Positions 45,281 to 54,362 are shown, numbered from the stretch's first letter. The stretch is DNA of 64,000 bases from Sphingomonas sp. PP-CE-1A-559 (GCF_004340965.1 NZ_SLYA01000002.1:496001-560000); one strand, 5' to 3'. Numbers and translations: made by a program. Notes: generated by a model from the sequence alone, not told the origin.

Positions 45281-45288
45281 TATTTATT
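45281..45288 (-). promoter_or_regulatory. T4-late-like box before the chaperone gene
   Basis: AATAAATA followed by GTTGCGG and a 32-base leader with an AGGAGG site. Confidence 0.6.
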
Positions 45289-45377
45289 GATACGACTATG
45301 GCGTGAGACGGTAAGGTCTCACGCCATGCCAAGCTGCGGGTGAAATAGGAGGAGGACCGAGCAGCCTAACTCTGAGA

Positions 45378-46289
45378 TTAAAGCTGGGTGATAACGACGT
45401 CCGAAGCTGCCGTGTTGTCGTAACCAGCAGTACCCGTGATCGTCACGTATGCCGAACCGTTGTTCTGCTCATCCTTGGGGATATCGAAGAACATAGTCGG
45501 GCAGGAGAACGACCAGCCCGCACCGGTTGTGCCGAGGTTGAAGCTGAACGCCTGTGCCAGACCGGTGAGGTTCTGGTCCAGCGCGAGGCTGTCCCTGTAT
45601 GCCTTGATCGTTACCTTGATCTCACGCGCACCATTGTAGCCGAACGCTAGACCGGTGGTGCTGCCGAGGACGGGCGACTGGGTACGATCAGCACTAATCT
45701 GGAAGCTGAGTTCCGAGAACGATACCGTCTGACCCGCGACGTTGATGCTGACGACATCGCTGCCCTCATACTCGCCCGGACCAACGTATGCGGTTGGTAC
45801 AACTGCCAGAGCGTTGTCGGTGGCACCGACGATCTGATCGATACCCATCACGTCGAAATCGAAGTTCACAACATCGTTGGCCTTGGCATCAATGGTTAGG
45901 CCCTTAACGACGCAACCGACATTGGTCTTGACCTGATCGCTGGCCAGCTTGTGGATGATCGAAAAGCTCTTGTCCGTGGTACCGGCCTTGAGAACCTTCG
46001 AAGCGAATGCGGAACGGAGCAAACCCTCCATCAGCATGTTGGGAACGACGCCGTAATAGCCGCGCATGTTCAGTGCGCCCGAAACAGCCCTCATACCACG
46101 CTGGCTACCGTTGCCTGCGTTGTTTGGACGCTTGGTGTTGCTCTTGATCGATGTCGCTTCGGCGACCAGTAGGTTCTGGTCAGTGCTTAGTGGAAGTTCA
46201 CTCATCGTGGCAGAAGCCGTTGGCGTGGTGCCAAACACGGTTTCGGGAACAATCTTGTGAGTGATGTCTGCGGAAAATACTCGTGCCAT
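45378..46289 (-). CDS. Major tail tube protein
   Basis: A 303-residue protein starting MARVFSADITHKIVPETVFGTTPT. Beta-rich, with the pattern STDQNLLVAEATSIKSNTKRPNNAGNGSQRGMRAVSGALNMRGYYG found in tail-tube proteins of this phage type. The C-terminal Ig-like part (NGSAYVTITGTAGYDNTAASDVVITQL) is common in tube proteins. It has its own box and AGGAGAG site, as expected for an abundant structural protein. Confidence 0.8.
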   Translation of the reverse strand: MARVFSADITHKIVPETVFGTTPTASATMSELPLSTDQNLLVAEATSIKSNTKRPNNAGNGSQRGMRAVSGALNMRGYYGVVPNMLMEGLLRSAFASKVLKAGTTDKSFSIIHKLASDQVKTNVGCVVKGLTIDAKANDVVNFDFDVMGIDQIVGATDNALAVVPTAYVGPGEYEGSDVVSINVAGQTVSFSELSFQISADRTQSPVLGSTTGLAFGYNGAREIKVTIKAYRDSLALDQNLTGLAQAFSFNLGTTGAGWSFSCPTMFFDIPKDEQNNGSAYVTITGTAGYDNTAASDVVITQL

Positions 46290-46334
46290 CTGGCTCTCCT
46301 AATTAATCGGGTGAGCCGAAAGCTGGCCCCGCAG

Positions 46335-46342
46335 TATTTACG
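46335..46342 (-). promoter_or_regulatory. T4-late-like box before the tail tube gene
   Basis: CGTAAATA followed by CTGCGGGGCC, then a leader of about 40 bases with an AGGAGAG ribosome site. The leader can form a short stem (GGGGCCAGC/GGCTCACCC, imperfect). Confidence 0.55.
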
Positions 46343-46367
46343 CGAGGCATCATGTTTTTAGCGGATT

Positions 46368-46763
46368 TTAGGGGCGGCGGTAGCTTTCCCAGAACACTTT
46401 ACAGTTGATCTGGTAGCAGTCATCCTGCCGCGGCTTGCTGGATTCCATCTTGTAAACTCGGAGGCAGTGATCTGGACTGCGCCAGCGGCGGAATAGCGCA
46501 AGGAACTGGTCGCGCAACGCATCCGCGTCGTCGGTCCATGTTTCCTTTGGTGCGATAATCTGGAACACAGCCGTGCCAAGCTGGTGGTGCGTATTGTCCG
46601 ATTGTACGAGTTCGCTCGAACCGGGCTCAATCACCCATCGGCAGTAAATGCGCGTGCTATCCACTGCCTCGTCAGGCTGGTTCTCAACCAAAACCTGAAA
46701 CGCCTCGACATCTATGTTGGCAGAAAAGCGCTCATTCAGCGCAGCTTCGTCTAGTGCCAGCAT
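46368..46763 (-). CDS. Tail terminator-like protein (DUF4128-like)
   Basis: A 131-residue protein starting MLALDEAALNERFSANIDVEAFQV. Strands such as YCRWVIEPG and AVFQIIAPKETW with the following helix fit the tail-terminator fold that caps the tube, as does its place just before the tube gene. The ATG overlaps the upstream TAA (TAATG). Confidence 0.65.
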   Translation of the reverse strand: MLALDEAALNERFSANIDVEAFQVLVENQPDEAVDSTRIYCRWVIEPGSSELVQSDNTHHQLGTAVFQIIAPKETWTDDADALRDQFLALFRRWRSPDHCLRVYKMESSKPRQDDCYQINCKVFWESYRRP

Positions 46764-47071
46764 TAGTTGCCTCCCAACTTTGTTGCGGCTTCCACCACGT
46801 TGTCCAACCAACCCTGCGGTGCCTGCTTGGAGTGACCTTCAAGCAAGTATGGTCCATACGGAGTTGTGTTGGTGATGCTGCCGCTTGCGAACGGCTTTTC
46901 GGGCACGTTGGCTTCCCAGTTGCCGCGAAACTCACTGGTATCAACAGGCGAGCCCTCGACTGCGCCACGATGTACGTCCAGGACGATCTTACTTTTTACT
47001 TCCTGTACCTTGTCCTCCATGACTTTGGTGATAAGGCCGCGCTTGTTGAGGAGGTCGCTTAGATCGATCAT
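46763..47071 (-). CDS. HK97 gp10-like neck/tail-completion protein
   Basis: A 102-residue protein with the family signature VHRGAVEGSPVDTSEFRGNWEANV and TTPYGPYLLEGHSKQAPQGWLDNVVE. The HK97-gp10 family occurs at the head-tail junction. The ATG at 47071 overlaps the end of the gene before it. Confidence 0.78.
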   Translation of the reverse strand: MIDLSDLLNKRGLITKVMEDKVQEVKSKIVLDVHRGAVEGSPVDTSEFRGNWEANVPEKPFASGSITNTTPYGPYLLEGHSKQAPQGWLDNVVEAATKLGGN

Positions 47072-47427
47072 CAAGATACCTCGGCTTCAAAGTAGATTGC
47101 TTGGCCTTGCGGTGCGATCTTCGTGACCTTGCCAATGCGGTAGATGCTGTCGCCGATGGTAAGCGTGTCGCCTGAAACGGGCTGAACCAGCATGATGGCG
47201 ACGGACTGCGCGGTGCGTTGCCCCTCGTTGTTGCCAGCCGTCTCGGGATCAACAATCACAGCTATGGTGTTGATCGTTTCCACCGCTTCTTTGGTACGCG
47301 ATGCCTTGCCGAATTTCTGCGCAGCTAGAGGCGCGTCCGCGATGCCCGATCGCGTGACCGTCGCGGACGTGCCGAACTCGTCTAGCAACTCCCGCGCCGC
47401 CGGGAGAAGTTCGTCGCGGGCGTTCAT
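47071..47427 (-). CDS. Head-closure-like protein
   Basis: A 118-residue protein with a small beta barrel in its second half (AQSVAIMLVQPVSGDTLTIGDSIYRIGKVTKIAPQGQAIYFEAEVS), the typical end of head-closure or stopper proteins (IGD.IYRI...). ATGA overlap with the connector gene upstream. Confidence 0.7.
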   Translation of the reverse strand: MNARDELLPAARELLDEFGTSATVTRSGIADAPLAAQKFGKASRTKEAVETINTIAVIVDPETAGNNEGQRTAQSVAIMLVQPVSGDTLTIGDSIYRIGKVTKIAPQGQAIYFEAEVS

Positions 47428-47810
47428 AGGAACAGGACGCCGCTGTAGATACCACCGCCGCCCGCTCCCGCGCGTACCAGCAGCGGTGCGAGCATTTCGG
47501 TAATCCGGGGATAGAGATCGTTGGACGCCTCAAAATACTCGGCAATCGTCTTGAGGTTGCCTAGCTGTTTCTCCGTGCGCTTGACGGCTGGTGCGCTTCG
47601 CAACGCCGGGGCGGGATTGTCCAGGAGGTCGATGGCGATGAGCAGGGTTGCGAGGTTCAACGTATCTTGCTCGGCCGGGGTGAGCGTTGGTCGCAACCTA
47701 TAGGTGCGAATATAATCGGACGCGTTGACGAGTGCTTGCGCGCGATCGTCGCCGGTCCAATCCGTGAAGCCGCGCAGGGCGGCCATGCTGTCTGCTAGTT
47801 CCAAGTCCAT
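47424..47810 (-). CDS. Head-tail connector (adaptor) protein, probably leaderless
   Basis: A 128-residue helical protein starting MDLELADSMAALRGFTDWTGDDRAQALVNASDYI. The hydrophobic helix NLATLLIAIDLLDNP and basic AVKRTEKQLGNLK fit gp6-like adaptor proteins. The late box ends five bases before the ATG at 47810, which decides this start over the frame to 47843. Confidence 0.72.
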   Translation of the reverse strand: MDLELADSMAALRGFTDWTGDDRAQALVNASDYIRTYRLRPTLTPAEQDTLNLATLLIAIDLLDNPAPALRSAPAVKRTEKQLGNLKTIAEYFEASNDLYPRITEMLAPLLVRAGAGGGGIYSGVLFL

Positions 47811-47815
47811 GCGAC

Positions 47816-47823
47816 TATTTATT
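47816..47823 (-). promoter_or_regulatory. T4-late-like box, leaderless spacing
   Basis: AATAAATA, then GTCGC, then the ATG at 47810 (gap of five). Confidence 0.62.
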
Positions 47824-47882
47824 GACGACGAACCCCGACGCATTGCTGCGCCGGGGTGTCAGTTGCCGAAGGCAAACCGGGA

Positions 47883-48869
47883 TTAAACGGTTGGCTTTGG
47901 CTTTAGGATTACCAGAGGAACCTTCTTGGAGTCGGTTGCCAGCGTGTAAGCACCAGCCTTGTTCAAGTCCGCAAAGGTAGGACCGCCCTTGCTGGTGAAC
48001 GAACCCGTGAAGTCGAAGCCCATTGGGTGGATGATCTGCTTCCAGCGGAACCAGACAGTATCCTGACCCGAACCGTGACCTGCGCTCTCGTCGCTTTCGA
48101 CGGCAACTGGCTTACGGCTCTGAGGAGCAACGCTGTAGTGGAACAGGCCATCGCCCATACCAACGATACGGTCGCCAAAGCGGTCGTCTTCGATGATGTT
48201 AAGGCCAGCGATACGACCAAACTCGGTGATCTGCTCGCTGCCAGCGGTGTAGGTGATGAGGTTGGCAAGCTGGAGAACCAGACGGTTGCCCGAACTCATA
48301 CCAACAGACTTAACTACGCCGCGATTGTCGCCCTTAGCAGCCTGAACCGCCTTGAGAATCTGGGGAAGATCGAAGCCAGCATCCATCGTCTTGACGAGCT
48401 TCTTGGTCTCAGCGTCGGTGGACTTGGTAATGCCGTCCAGTACCGAAAAGAACAGAGCCACTTCATCATTGTTGCGGTAGTTCGCGATACGCGCGGAAAG
48501 AGCCGCGATTGGGTCCATGCCAGCGAAGTCCTGAACCAAGTTCATGCCCGACACGCCGACATTGCGGTGCTGACGAACTGCGCCCCACAGCTTGGTGTCC
48601 ATCTTCAGTGGAACAGCGTGGTCCTGGGGGTCGTCATTGGAGACGTTGCTTTCGACGTACTGTAGGTCGTTCCAAGCTTCCACTTCTGTGCGGATGCCAG
48701 CGCCGTCGTTGAGCGTTGCCGCGATAGCTGGGCTGCTGGTCATCACGCCAGCGGTACGGAAAGGATTGGTTCCTGCGTTGTACGCTTCATCGATAGCGCC
48801 CCAGACAAGGCTAGGGTTTAGCTTCTTGAAGTCGTCCAACGTAAGAACGTGGGCGCGATCATATGCCAT
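47883..48869 (-). CDS. Major capsid protein
   Basis: A 328-residue protein starting MAYDRAHVLTLDDFKKLNPSL. Features include AYNAGTNPFRTAGVMTSSP, GAVRQHRNVGVSGMNLVQDFAGMDPIAALSARIANYRNNDEVALF and MGDGLFHYSVAP, as in HK97-fold capsid proteins of the scaffold-dependent type with a separate upstream scaffold gene. It has the strongest late box in the set and a structured leader, fitting very high expression. Confidence 0.8.
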   Translation of the reverse strand: MAYDRAHVLTLDDFKKLNPSLVWGAIDEAYNAGTNPFRTAGVMTSSPAIAATLNDGAGIRTEVEAWNDLQYVESNVSNDDPQDHAVPLKMDTKLWGAVRQHRNVGVSGMNLVQDFAGMDPIAALSARIANYRNNDEVALFFSVLDGITKSTDAETKKLVKTMDAGFDLPQILKAVQAAKGDNRGVVKSVGMSSGNRLVLQLANLITYTAGSEQITEFGRIAGLNIIEDDRFGDRIVGMGDGLFHYSVAPQSRKPVAVESDESAGHGSGQDTVWFRWKQIIHPMGFDFTGSFTSKGGPTFADLNKAGAYTLATDSKKVPLVILKPKPTV

Positions 48870-48914
48870 AAATTAATTTCTCCACTTGTGGTACCATCCG
48901 GTCCGTAAGTGGAG

Positions 48915-48941
48915 CCGGGCGACGCATCCGTGGTCGCCCAG
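48915..48941 (-). promoter_or_regulatory. 5' hairpin in the capsid gene leader
   Basis: GGGCGACCACGG...CGTCGCCC: an 8-bp GC stem that begins within a base or two of the predicted transcript start, so the messenger would carry a capped 5' end. Confidence 0.5.
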
Positions 48942-48949
48942 TATTTATA
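48942..48949 (-). promoter_or_regulatory. T4-late-like box of the capsid gene (exact TATAAATA)
   Basis: TATAAATA followed by CTGGG, identical to the T4 late consensus. About 70 bases of leader follow before the ATG at 48869. Confidence 0.65.
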
Positions 48950-48970
48950 TGGCCCGCTCTACTTGCCCCC

Positions 48971-49600
48971 TTAAACTGAGGTCTTGAGGTTTGGCCTACC
49001 TACCGCATCTGCGATTGCGTTTGCTTCTGCTGGATTCTCCAACTGAATCTTGGCAAACTCTGTGAAGTTGAAGTTCTCTTTGGTCATGCGCGGAGCTTTC
49101 GTGCCGTCATGGCCTGTGGCTGCGCCACCGCCATTGTCGGGAGCGCGGACGTATCCATGTCCTTCGCCCTTGTTGCCAAAGTAGGTCTTGGCGAAGTCAT
49201 CGACGCTCTTGCCGTCAATCAGGGGCTCGCCGTCATCGTTGAACTGGACATCGCCGCGCAGTGCTTTGCTGAGAATGGGGGTGTGCTTGGCGTCCACGTT
49301 CGCGCCGTTCAGGGCTTTGAGAATGAGAGTGTCAGCACGCTCGTTGCGGCGAGTGGTTTCCAACTTGTCCGCACGTTCCTTTTCCGCCGTTAGTGCCTTT
49401 TCGGCGTCAACTGCCCGCTTGTTTGCCTTGTCCAGATCGGACAGAGTTGCGGAGTTAGCGGTTTCGATTGCGGCTTCTGCTGCCTCTGCGCGCGTAAGTG
49501 CGTCGCGCTTTTCCTTGACCAGCTTGTCCTTGTTGGAATTGACAGCGGTCAGTTCGCCGGAAAGTCGTGCGACTTCGGCGGTTAGTTCTTCTAGGGTCAT
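48971..49600 (-). CDS. Scaffold-like protein
   Basis: A 209-residue protein, mostly a long coiled coil (LTAEVARLSGELTAVNSNKDKLVKEKRDALTRAEAAEAAIETANS) with an acidic middle and a short C-terminal part (GRPNLKTSV). Coiled-coil content and position directly before the capsid gene mark it as the scaffold. Confidence 0.75.
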   Translation of the reverse strand: MTLEELTAEVARLSGELTAVNSNKDKLVKEKRDALTRAEAAEAAIETANSATLSDLDKANKRAVDAEKALTAEKERADKLETTRRNERADTLILKALNGANVDAKHTPILSKALRGDVQFNDDGEPLIDGKSVDDFAKTYFGNKGEGHGYVRAPDNGGGAATGHDGTKAPRMTKENFNFTEFAKIQLENPAEANAIADAVGRPNLKTSV

Positions 49601-49640
49601 GTTTTTCTCCAGTGGCCGACTGGGCCATCAGGGAAGCAGG

Positions 49641-49658
49641 ACTGCCGCTTCCGGCAGT
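49641..49658 (-). promoter_or_regulatory. 5' hairpin in the scaffold gene leader
   Basis: Perfect 7-bp stem ACTGCCG/CGGCAGT with a GAAG loop, starting at the end of the late box, so it would sit at the extreme 5' end of the messenger. Confidence 0.5.
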
Positions 49659-49665
49659 ATTTATT
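49658..49665 (-). promoter_or_regulatory. T4-late-like box of the scaffold gene
   Basis: AATAAATA followed by CTGCCGG, 58 bases before the ATG at 49600. The leader ends with a GGAGAAAA ribosome site. Confidence 0.62.
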
Positions 49666-50737
49666 GGAGTATGTCTCCATGAACCTTTTTTAGTTCGTCC
49701 AAGGTAAGAACCGTGCCGTCACCGCTTATGAAGTCTCGCAAGTCAAGTTTGCCAGTTCGGAACAACTCTGCGCGTGTCTTACCCAGCACCTTGTTCTGAG
49801 TTGCGCCGTCCTTTCCACGTAGCCAATCGCTAAACTTGCTACCTCCGGCTACCTGTCCGTCCATACTCGCGCGCTTGGCTTCTGGTAGCTCGTCGGCATC
49901 AATTCCAAGTTCGCGGAACGACTTCGTGACGGCCACGCTGATTGAGCGGCAGCGCAAATGGCGTGGCGGTATAGGGCCTTGTCCGATCGGATGAACACTG
50001 CCGTCCAAGCCCGCACAGGTGTGAGTGGTTCGAATGTCCAGGGTGGCTAGAAACTGCCATCCCTTCACGACATTGCTTGATGCCTTCCACGTTTCCTGCG
50101 CCGTCACGTTGGAGACATGATTGACGGCAGTGCGAACGATGGATTGAGCGCTGCGTCGGCTGATATTCAGAACGCCGTCGCTGTACCGCGCCGCTTTGCT
50201 TCCACGAATGCGGCGCACGATTTGATCGGTTGTCTCACCAGCCCTCATGCCTTCGCGGACCGCTGCGCTCATGCGCTTGACGCGACCGGCTTCCATATCG
50301 CTCAGGTATTCAGAGAGGATGCGACCCTCGAAAGGTTCACTGGAGACGATTGCGCTCAACCGCTTGGCCGAAGGGCCAACGATCGCCACGTCCACGGGAA
50401 CAGCCATGGCAAGGCTCTGACGTTGGAACGAGGCTTCATTGCCTCCAAACTGCTCCAGCTCGTCCACAAGGGCGATTGAGAGATCGGCATACGCGGCGGT
50501 GTTGAGGTCGCCCACCTGACCGAGAAGCGTTTCCAGCCGCTTCCTAGCTGCTGCGCTCATGCCGACGCCGCGCTCCTCGATCTGCGCGAGGCCAGCAGCG
50601 AATTTTTCCACGATCGCGGCATCGCCACGATTGAGCAAGCGCACCATGCGATCCGCAAGGCCAGTGCCGTATTGGTTGAGCGCGAGGGCGTGACGGATTG
50701 CGCGGTCACGCAGGACGCTGTTGACGTTCTGCGCCAC
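49661..50737 (-). CDS. MuF-like minor head protein
   Basis: A 358-residue minor capsid protein. The SPP1 gp7/Mu F motif is plain: QFLATLDIRTTHTCAGLDGSVHP and GPIPPRHLRCRSISVA, with the C..H..C-type residues. The N-terminal helical part packs against the portal. The GTG start is 4 bases after the portal stop. The 3' end overlaps the late box of the scaffold gene. Confidence 0.85.
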   Translation of the reverse strand: MAQNVNSVLRDRAIRHALALNQYGTGLADRMVRLLNRGDAAIVEKFAAGLAQIEERGVGMSAAARKRLETLLGQVGDLNTAAYADLSIALVDELEQFGGNEASFQRQSLAMAVPVDVAIVGPSAKRLSAIVSSEPFEGRILSEYLSDMEAGRVKRMSAAVREGMRAGETTDQIVRRIRGSKAARYSDGVLNISRRSAQSIVRTAVNHVSNVTAQETWKASSNVVKGWQFLATLDIRTTHTCAGLDGSVHPIGQGPIPPRHLRCRSISVAVTKSFRELGIDADELPEAKRASMDGQVAGGSKFSDWLRGKDGATQNKVLGKTRAELFRTGKLDLRDFISGDGTVLTLDELKKVHGDILQ

Positions 50738-50740
50738 GGC

Positions 50741-52123
50741 TTAAATCTCGGCAGTCGGACGGTCGATATTGTCCTGATCGATACGAGCGCGCTCCTCGTC
50801 GGGAAGTAGGCTGGCGTTGACTACGCCCTTGTCCCTGCGTTCTAGGAACCATGTATCCCAGGACGTTACACCCGCCTGGAGTTCCGCCAACGCGACCGTG
50901 CGCTCCTGCGCGGTCATACCACCCATCTTGTAATCGGTGTTGAGGGTGAAAACCGCCTTGCTGCCGTCCATCCACCAGGAACACCAGGACAGGGCATCGC
51001 TGATGCGACGTGCGTAAACCAGCGCTAGGCTCGCAACTGCGCTATCCTCACCAGCACCGCGCCGAGCCGACTGAGTATCGCTTTCTGGCGCTTTGTTTCG
51101 CTCGCTGGCAATGAGGTTGCCACCCACTTTGGCCATCTGCTCTTGGAAGTCGTCTCGCGTCTTCATGAGGCCATCCATTGTGTGGCCCTCTGGTTCCAGA
51201 AAGCCCCACTTGGCAGTTGGCTCTTCCAAAACTACGACACCACCGGCACCAATGTAGAGGTTGGGCGGAATGTCCTGGCCGTCATCATCCTTCTGTAGCT
51301 TGATGCCCGAGAACACGGGGACAACGCCACTGGCGAACATCTGGATATTCGCGATACGAGCGCTAACTTTATAGTGATCCAAGTTGAGTTCGGCGAGGTC
51401 TTTAAGTTCGCTTTCCTGTGGCCAGGACTTTGTGTTGTCGCTGACGACCGTAAACGGGATGGAGGTCAGCCTCTGACCGTCCTTGCGAGGTTCGCGAACT
51501 TCCGTGATCTCGAAACCAAGACCGTCCTTCTTCTCCCACACGCGCTGGACGTAAATGCCATTGACCATCACGAGTTCGAGAATGCGGTCTTCACGTTCGC
51601 GTAGTACCACGCGCTCGAAGGTACGGAGAGGTCCCTTGATCCCATAATCAATCCAAAGAATGCTCTCCAGGGGAAAGAGGTGAATGAAAGGACGGTAGTT
51701 GAGCCGAAGCGCGTTCGCAGCGTTGAGGCTTACACCCTCCGGTGCCTCGGGGTGGTCAGCTAGTAGGCCGGTGAAGTTGGTTTGAAAGGTCTCCCAAATG
51801 ACCTCTTCCGCCAGATCGCGAACGCTGTCTGCGTTGCGCGTGATCACATCCTTGATGGGCTCCAACACCGGCGCATTAAGCACCACGTTCTTGGCCGTCA
51901 TCAGGCCTCGCTTGGCTTGCGCAGTACGGGACGTGGCGGGAAAGAAGCTGGTGTACTGGAGAAGCCGATCGTACTCCTCGACAGGTTGCGCAGTGCGACT
52001 ATGCGGAAGGTACTCCGTTCGCTTGCGCTTGATCGTGCGGGCACCTGCCATCACGTCACGAATGAGTTGAACGTCCGCGTGCTTGACAGCGAGCTTGGGG
52101 TGAATGTCTTCGATATTAGGCAT
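50741..52123 (-). CDS. DUF4055-type portal protein
   Basis: A 460-residue portal. The N-terminus KHADVQLIRDVMAGARTIKRKRTEYLP...EEYDRLLQYTSFFPATSRTAQAKRGLMTAK matches DUF4055 portals, and the middle FVHLFPLESILWIDYG-like and VVLEEPTAKWGFLEPEG segments and the helical crown region fit. It forms the ring through which DNA enters the head. It starts directly behind a late box. Confidence 0.85.
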   Translation of the reverse strand: MPNIEDIHPKLAVKHADVQLIRDVMAGARTIKRKRTEYLPHSRTAQPVEEYDRLLQYTSFFPATSRTAQAKRGLMTAKNVVLNAPVLEPIKDVITRNADSVRDLAEEVIWETFQTNFTGLLADHPEAPEGVSLNAANALRLNYRPFIHLFPLESILWIDYGIKGPLRTFERVVLREREDRILELVMVNGIYVQRVWEKKDGLGFEITEVREPRKDGQRLTSIPFTVVSDNTKSWPQESELKDLAELNLDHYKVSARIANIQMFASGVVPVFSGIKLQKDDDGQDIPPNLYIGAGGVVVLEEPTAKWGFLEPEGHTMDGLMKTRDDFQEQMAKVGGNLIASERNKAPESDTQSARRGAGEDSAVASLALVYARRISDALSWCSWWMDGSKAVFTLNTDYKMGGMTAQERTVALAELQAGVTSWDTWFLERRDKGVVNASLLPDEERARIDQDNIDRPTAEI

Positions 52124-52127
52124 CCAC

Positions 52128-52135
52128 TATTTATT
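52128..52135 (-). promoter_or_regulatory. T4-late-like box, leaderless spacing
   Basis: AATAAATA, then GTGG, then the ATG at 52123 (gap of four). It lies inside the 15 bases between terL and the portal gene. Confidence 0.62.
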
Positions 52136-52143
52136 GGACGCCC

Positions 52144-53520
52144 TTACCAGAGGTTCGTTGCGATCTTGAACATCTTGCCCGTGTTGGGTTGATCGCCGTT
52201 CAAGTCCAGGATGGCCGTGATGGCATAAACGAGTGCGTCAACGCGGTCGGGCGAACTACCCTTGCGATCCACCACAGCTTCGAAGTCGAACATCTGCTGT
52301 TCCAGCGTCTTCAACTTGTCCGTTTCGTTGCCATCATGGATAACCCGGCCTTTGGTGTACTGAATGGAAACTGGCTCGGCGCGGCTGACTTTGCCCTTGC
52401 TGGCATGGACTGCCACGCAGGGCAGGTTGCGCCGAATACCCTGTAGGGTACTCTCGACCATGAGACCGCCCTGGTTCTTTTCGTAAACGATGCTGTCGGC
52501 TTCCCAGTCGTCATAAGCCTGAACCGTTGCTGCGGCCCACACATCTGGAACGCCACGAACGCTATAATCGGCCAGCACGACCGCTCGACCATCCTTGAGC
52601 CTGCCCACGACAACGATACCGGCCTCATCGCTTTTGTCGTGCCCCGTGGTCGTGGGGTCGAGTGCCACGACGATGCGGACAATCTCGTTGCGGTCGATGA
52701 TCTCGCGCTTGATCTTATTGGGGTGGAAGAGGGCGTTGGGATTGTCGTCACGCCACTCACCGAGAATGAACGTACTCATCGCTCCCGGCATACCGTCGAA
52801 GCTGTCGTACAAGCCTTCCAGGTAGCCAGCAGCTTGGTTCTCCAAGTTGCCTTCGGGGTCCATCTTGATTTCACGCCAGCGATCGGGTCGCTTGTGCGGA
52901 AGTCCGCTGGCAGGATTTTTGAGGAACTTGAATGCCAGCGCATCCCAGTCGCTGTTGAGTTGCGGGTTACAATCAAAGAGCAACTTGGGCTTGATCATCA
53001 GCGGCTTGCCGTCACGGAGGACTGGCGAACCGTCTTCATTCAGCATGGGTGTGGAGTGGTTGAGCGAGGACTCCAGAACGGTGATACTTTCGTAATCCCG
53101 TACCTCGTTACATTCGTTGAGCCAGATCGTTGCGAACTCGCTGCCTCGCAAACGCGATGTGCGGTTTTCGTCCAGGCCACGAAAGTAGATCACACTGCCA
53201 TTGTGGAAGGTGATCGTGCTGTCTTGCTTGTTGATCGTTACATCATCGCGCTCAAGGTATCCCGGCCATGCCAAGTCCATGACTTCAATGAATGTGCCTT
53301 GGAACAGCAACTGGCGGCAGGTATTGAGTGTGTTGCGGAATACGCCATGCTTGCTGCGCGGGTACATTAAGGCACGACCCGCGACCGCGAAGGACCACGC
53401 TACACTCTTGCCGCTACGGCGACCGCCACGCGCCAGAAAGCGATCCGCTCCACATGTTTTGAGCAGGTCGATGGCTTGAAGTTGACTGGCAGTGGGTTTG
53501 AAATTGTTTAGCTGTTTCAC
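52144..53520 (-). CDS. Terminase large subunit
   Basis: A 458-residue DNA-packaging motor. The ATPase Walker A motif is GGRRSGKS at residues 32-39, Walker B with its catalytic glutamate is TIWLNE at 131-136. The RNase-H-like nuclease domain begins IVVALDPTTTGHDKSDEAGIVVVG and continues with VYEKNQGG and RVDALVYA. The start is a GTG. Unlike most late genes it has no clear TAAATA box; the nearest likeness is ATTAAATCC at about 53571. Confidence 0.93.
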   Translation of the reverse strand: MKQLNNFKPTASQLQAIDLLKTCGADRFLARGGRRSGKSVAWSFAVAGRALMYPRSKHGVFRNTLNTCRQLLFQGTFIEVMDLAWPGYLERDDVTINKQDSTITFHNGSVIYFRGLDENRTSRLRGSEFATIWLNECNEVRDYESITVLESSLNHSTPMLNEDGSPVLRDGKPLMIKPKLLFDCNPQLNSDWDALAFKFLKNPASGLPHKRPDRWREIKMDPEGNLENQAAGYLEGLYDSFDGMPGAMSTFILGEWRDDNPNALFHPNKIKREIIDRNEIVRIVVALDPTTTGHDKSDEAGIVVVGRLKDGRAVVLADYSVRGVPDVWAAATVQAYDDWEADSIVYEKNQGGLMVESTLQGIRRNLPCVAVHASKGKVSRAEPVSIQYTKGRVIHDGNETDKLKTLEQQMFDFEAVVDRKGSSPDRVDALVYAITAILDLNGDQPNTGKMFKIATNLW

Positions 53521-53648
53521 CCAGTAATTAGCTGGATGAGCAGTAGCCGGTTGATGTAAGCGCGGATTAAGGATTTAATGAACGCTAAAATCGGACAGGG
53601 GGGATGATAATGACGGCACGTTGCCAACCCAAGCGGGGAGTGGTGAGC

Positions 53649-54362
53649 ATGGGGGCAAAGAGCCTATCGTTCGCCGCATTGGTTGGCTTTGGTGTGAGCG
53701 GGCTGGCTGGGTGCGGAAAAGCGACTGATCAAGTCACCGAGAACAGGTCTGATTTGCCGTCGGCTGCGCTGCCGGCGAAGCCCGTCCTGAATGTTGCGCC
53801 ACGCGCGCTAGACAAGCATCGGGTCGAATTTACGATCACCACAAACATGCCGCTGCCAATTCAGGTCGCCACATCGGTAGATCTAGTCGGTCAGAAAGGT
53901 CAGGATGTTTACATCGGCTATCAGGGCGAACACGTTACGTTGAACAAGCCGAGTACCGTGGTGATCCTCGACACTGCGCTAGCTGACAAGCCTCTTCCGG
54001 CTGCTGATTACGAGGCGTCCGTGAATTTTTATCCGAAGTGGGGTGCCGAAGGCAACGCGCTGGCTGCTAGCGCTCCGCCGCTGGAAGCCAAGGTAGTGTT
54101 CAAGCTAGACGGTAGCGGCGGAACGGCCAAAAACGCCACGCTGCTTAGGGAGAGGCAAAAGTGGGTGATGCTCAATGTCATCGCGCGCACCCCTTGGGAC
54201 AAGGCCGATTTTGAGAGGCGGCTTGGGAAGGCCGAGAAACGTCATTCTGACATGTCCCATCTTCATGACGCCTATTATTTCCCTGGTGCGGACATGACGC
54301 TGATCGTGAACCGGTTGAAGAACGAGGTTACGGTCTGGCGCTTGGGCCAAGAAACAAAGTAA
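53649..54362 (+). CDS. Lipoprotein-like exported protein
   Basis: A 237-residue protein. MGAKSLSFAALVGFGVSGLAGCGK is a lipoprotein signal with the lipobox LAGC. The rest is a beta-rich domain (HRVEFTITTNMPLPIQVATSVDL) and a helical end. A longer frame opens at 53604. It is oriented opposite to the late genes and lies in the block between terL and terS, so it is probably expressed from the prophage as a conversion gene. Confidence 0.7.
   Translation: MGAKSLSFAALVGFGVSGLAGCGKATDQVTENRSDLPSAALPAKPVLNVAPRALDKHRVEFTITTNMPLPIQVATSVDLVGQKGQDVYIGYQGEHVTLNKPSTVVILDTALADKPLPAADYEASVNFYPKWGAEGNALAASAPPLEAKVVFKLDGSGGTAKNATLLRERQKWVMLNVIARTPWDKADFERRLGKAEKRHSDMSHLHDAYYFPGADMTLIVNRLKNEVTVWRLGQETK

Noticed and set aside
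53560..53585. Late box before terL (ATTAAATCC)
   Set aside because: It lacks the final TA of TAAATA and is 50 bases from the GTG. Too weak to list as a promoter.
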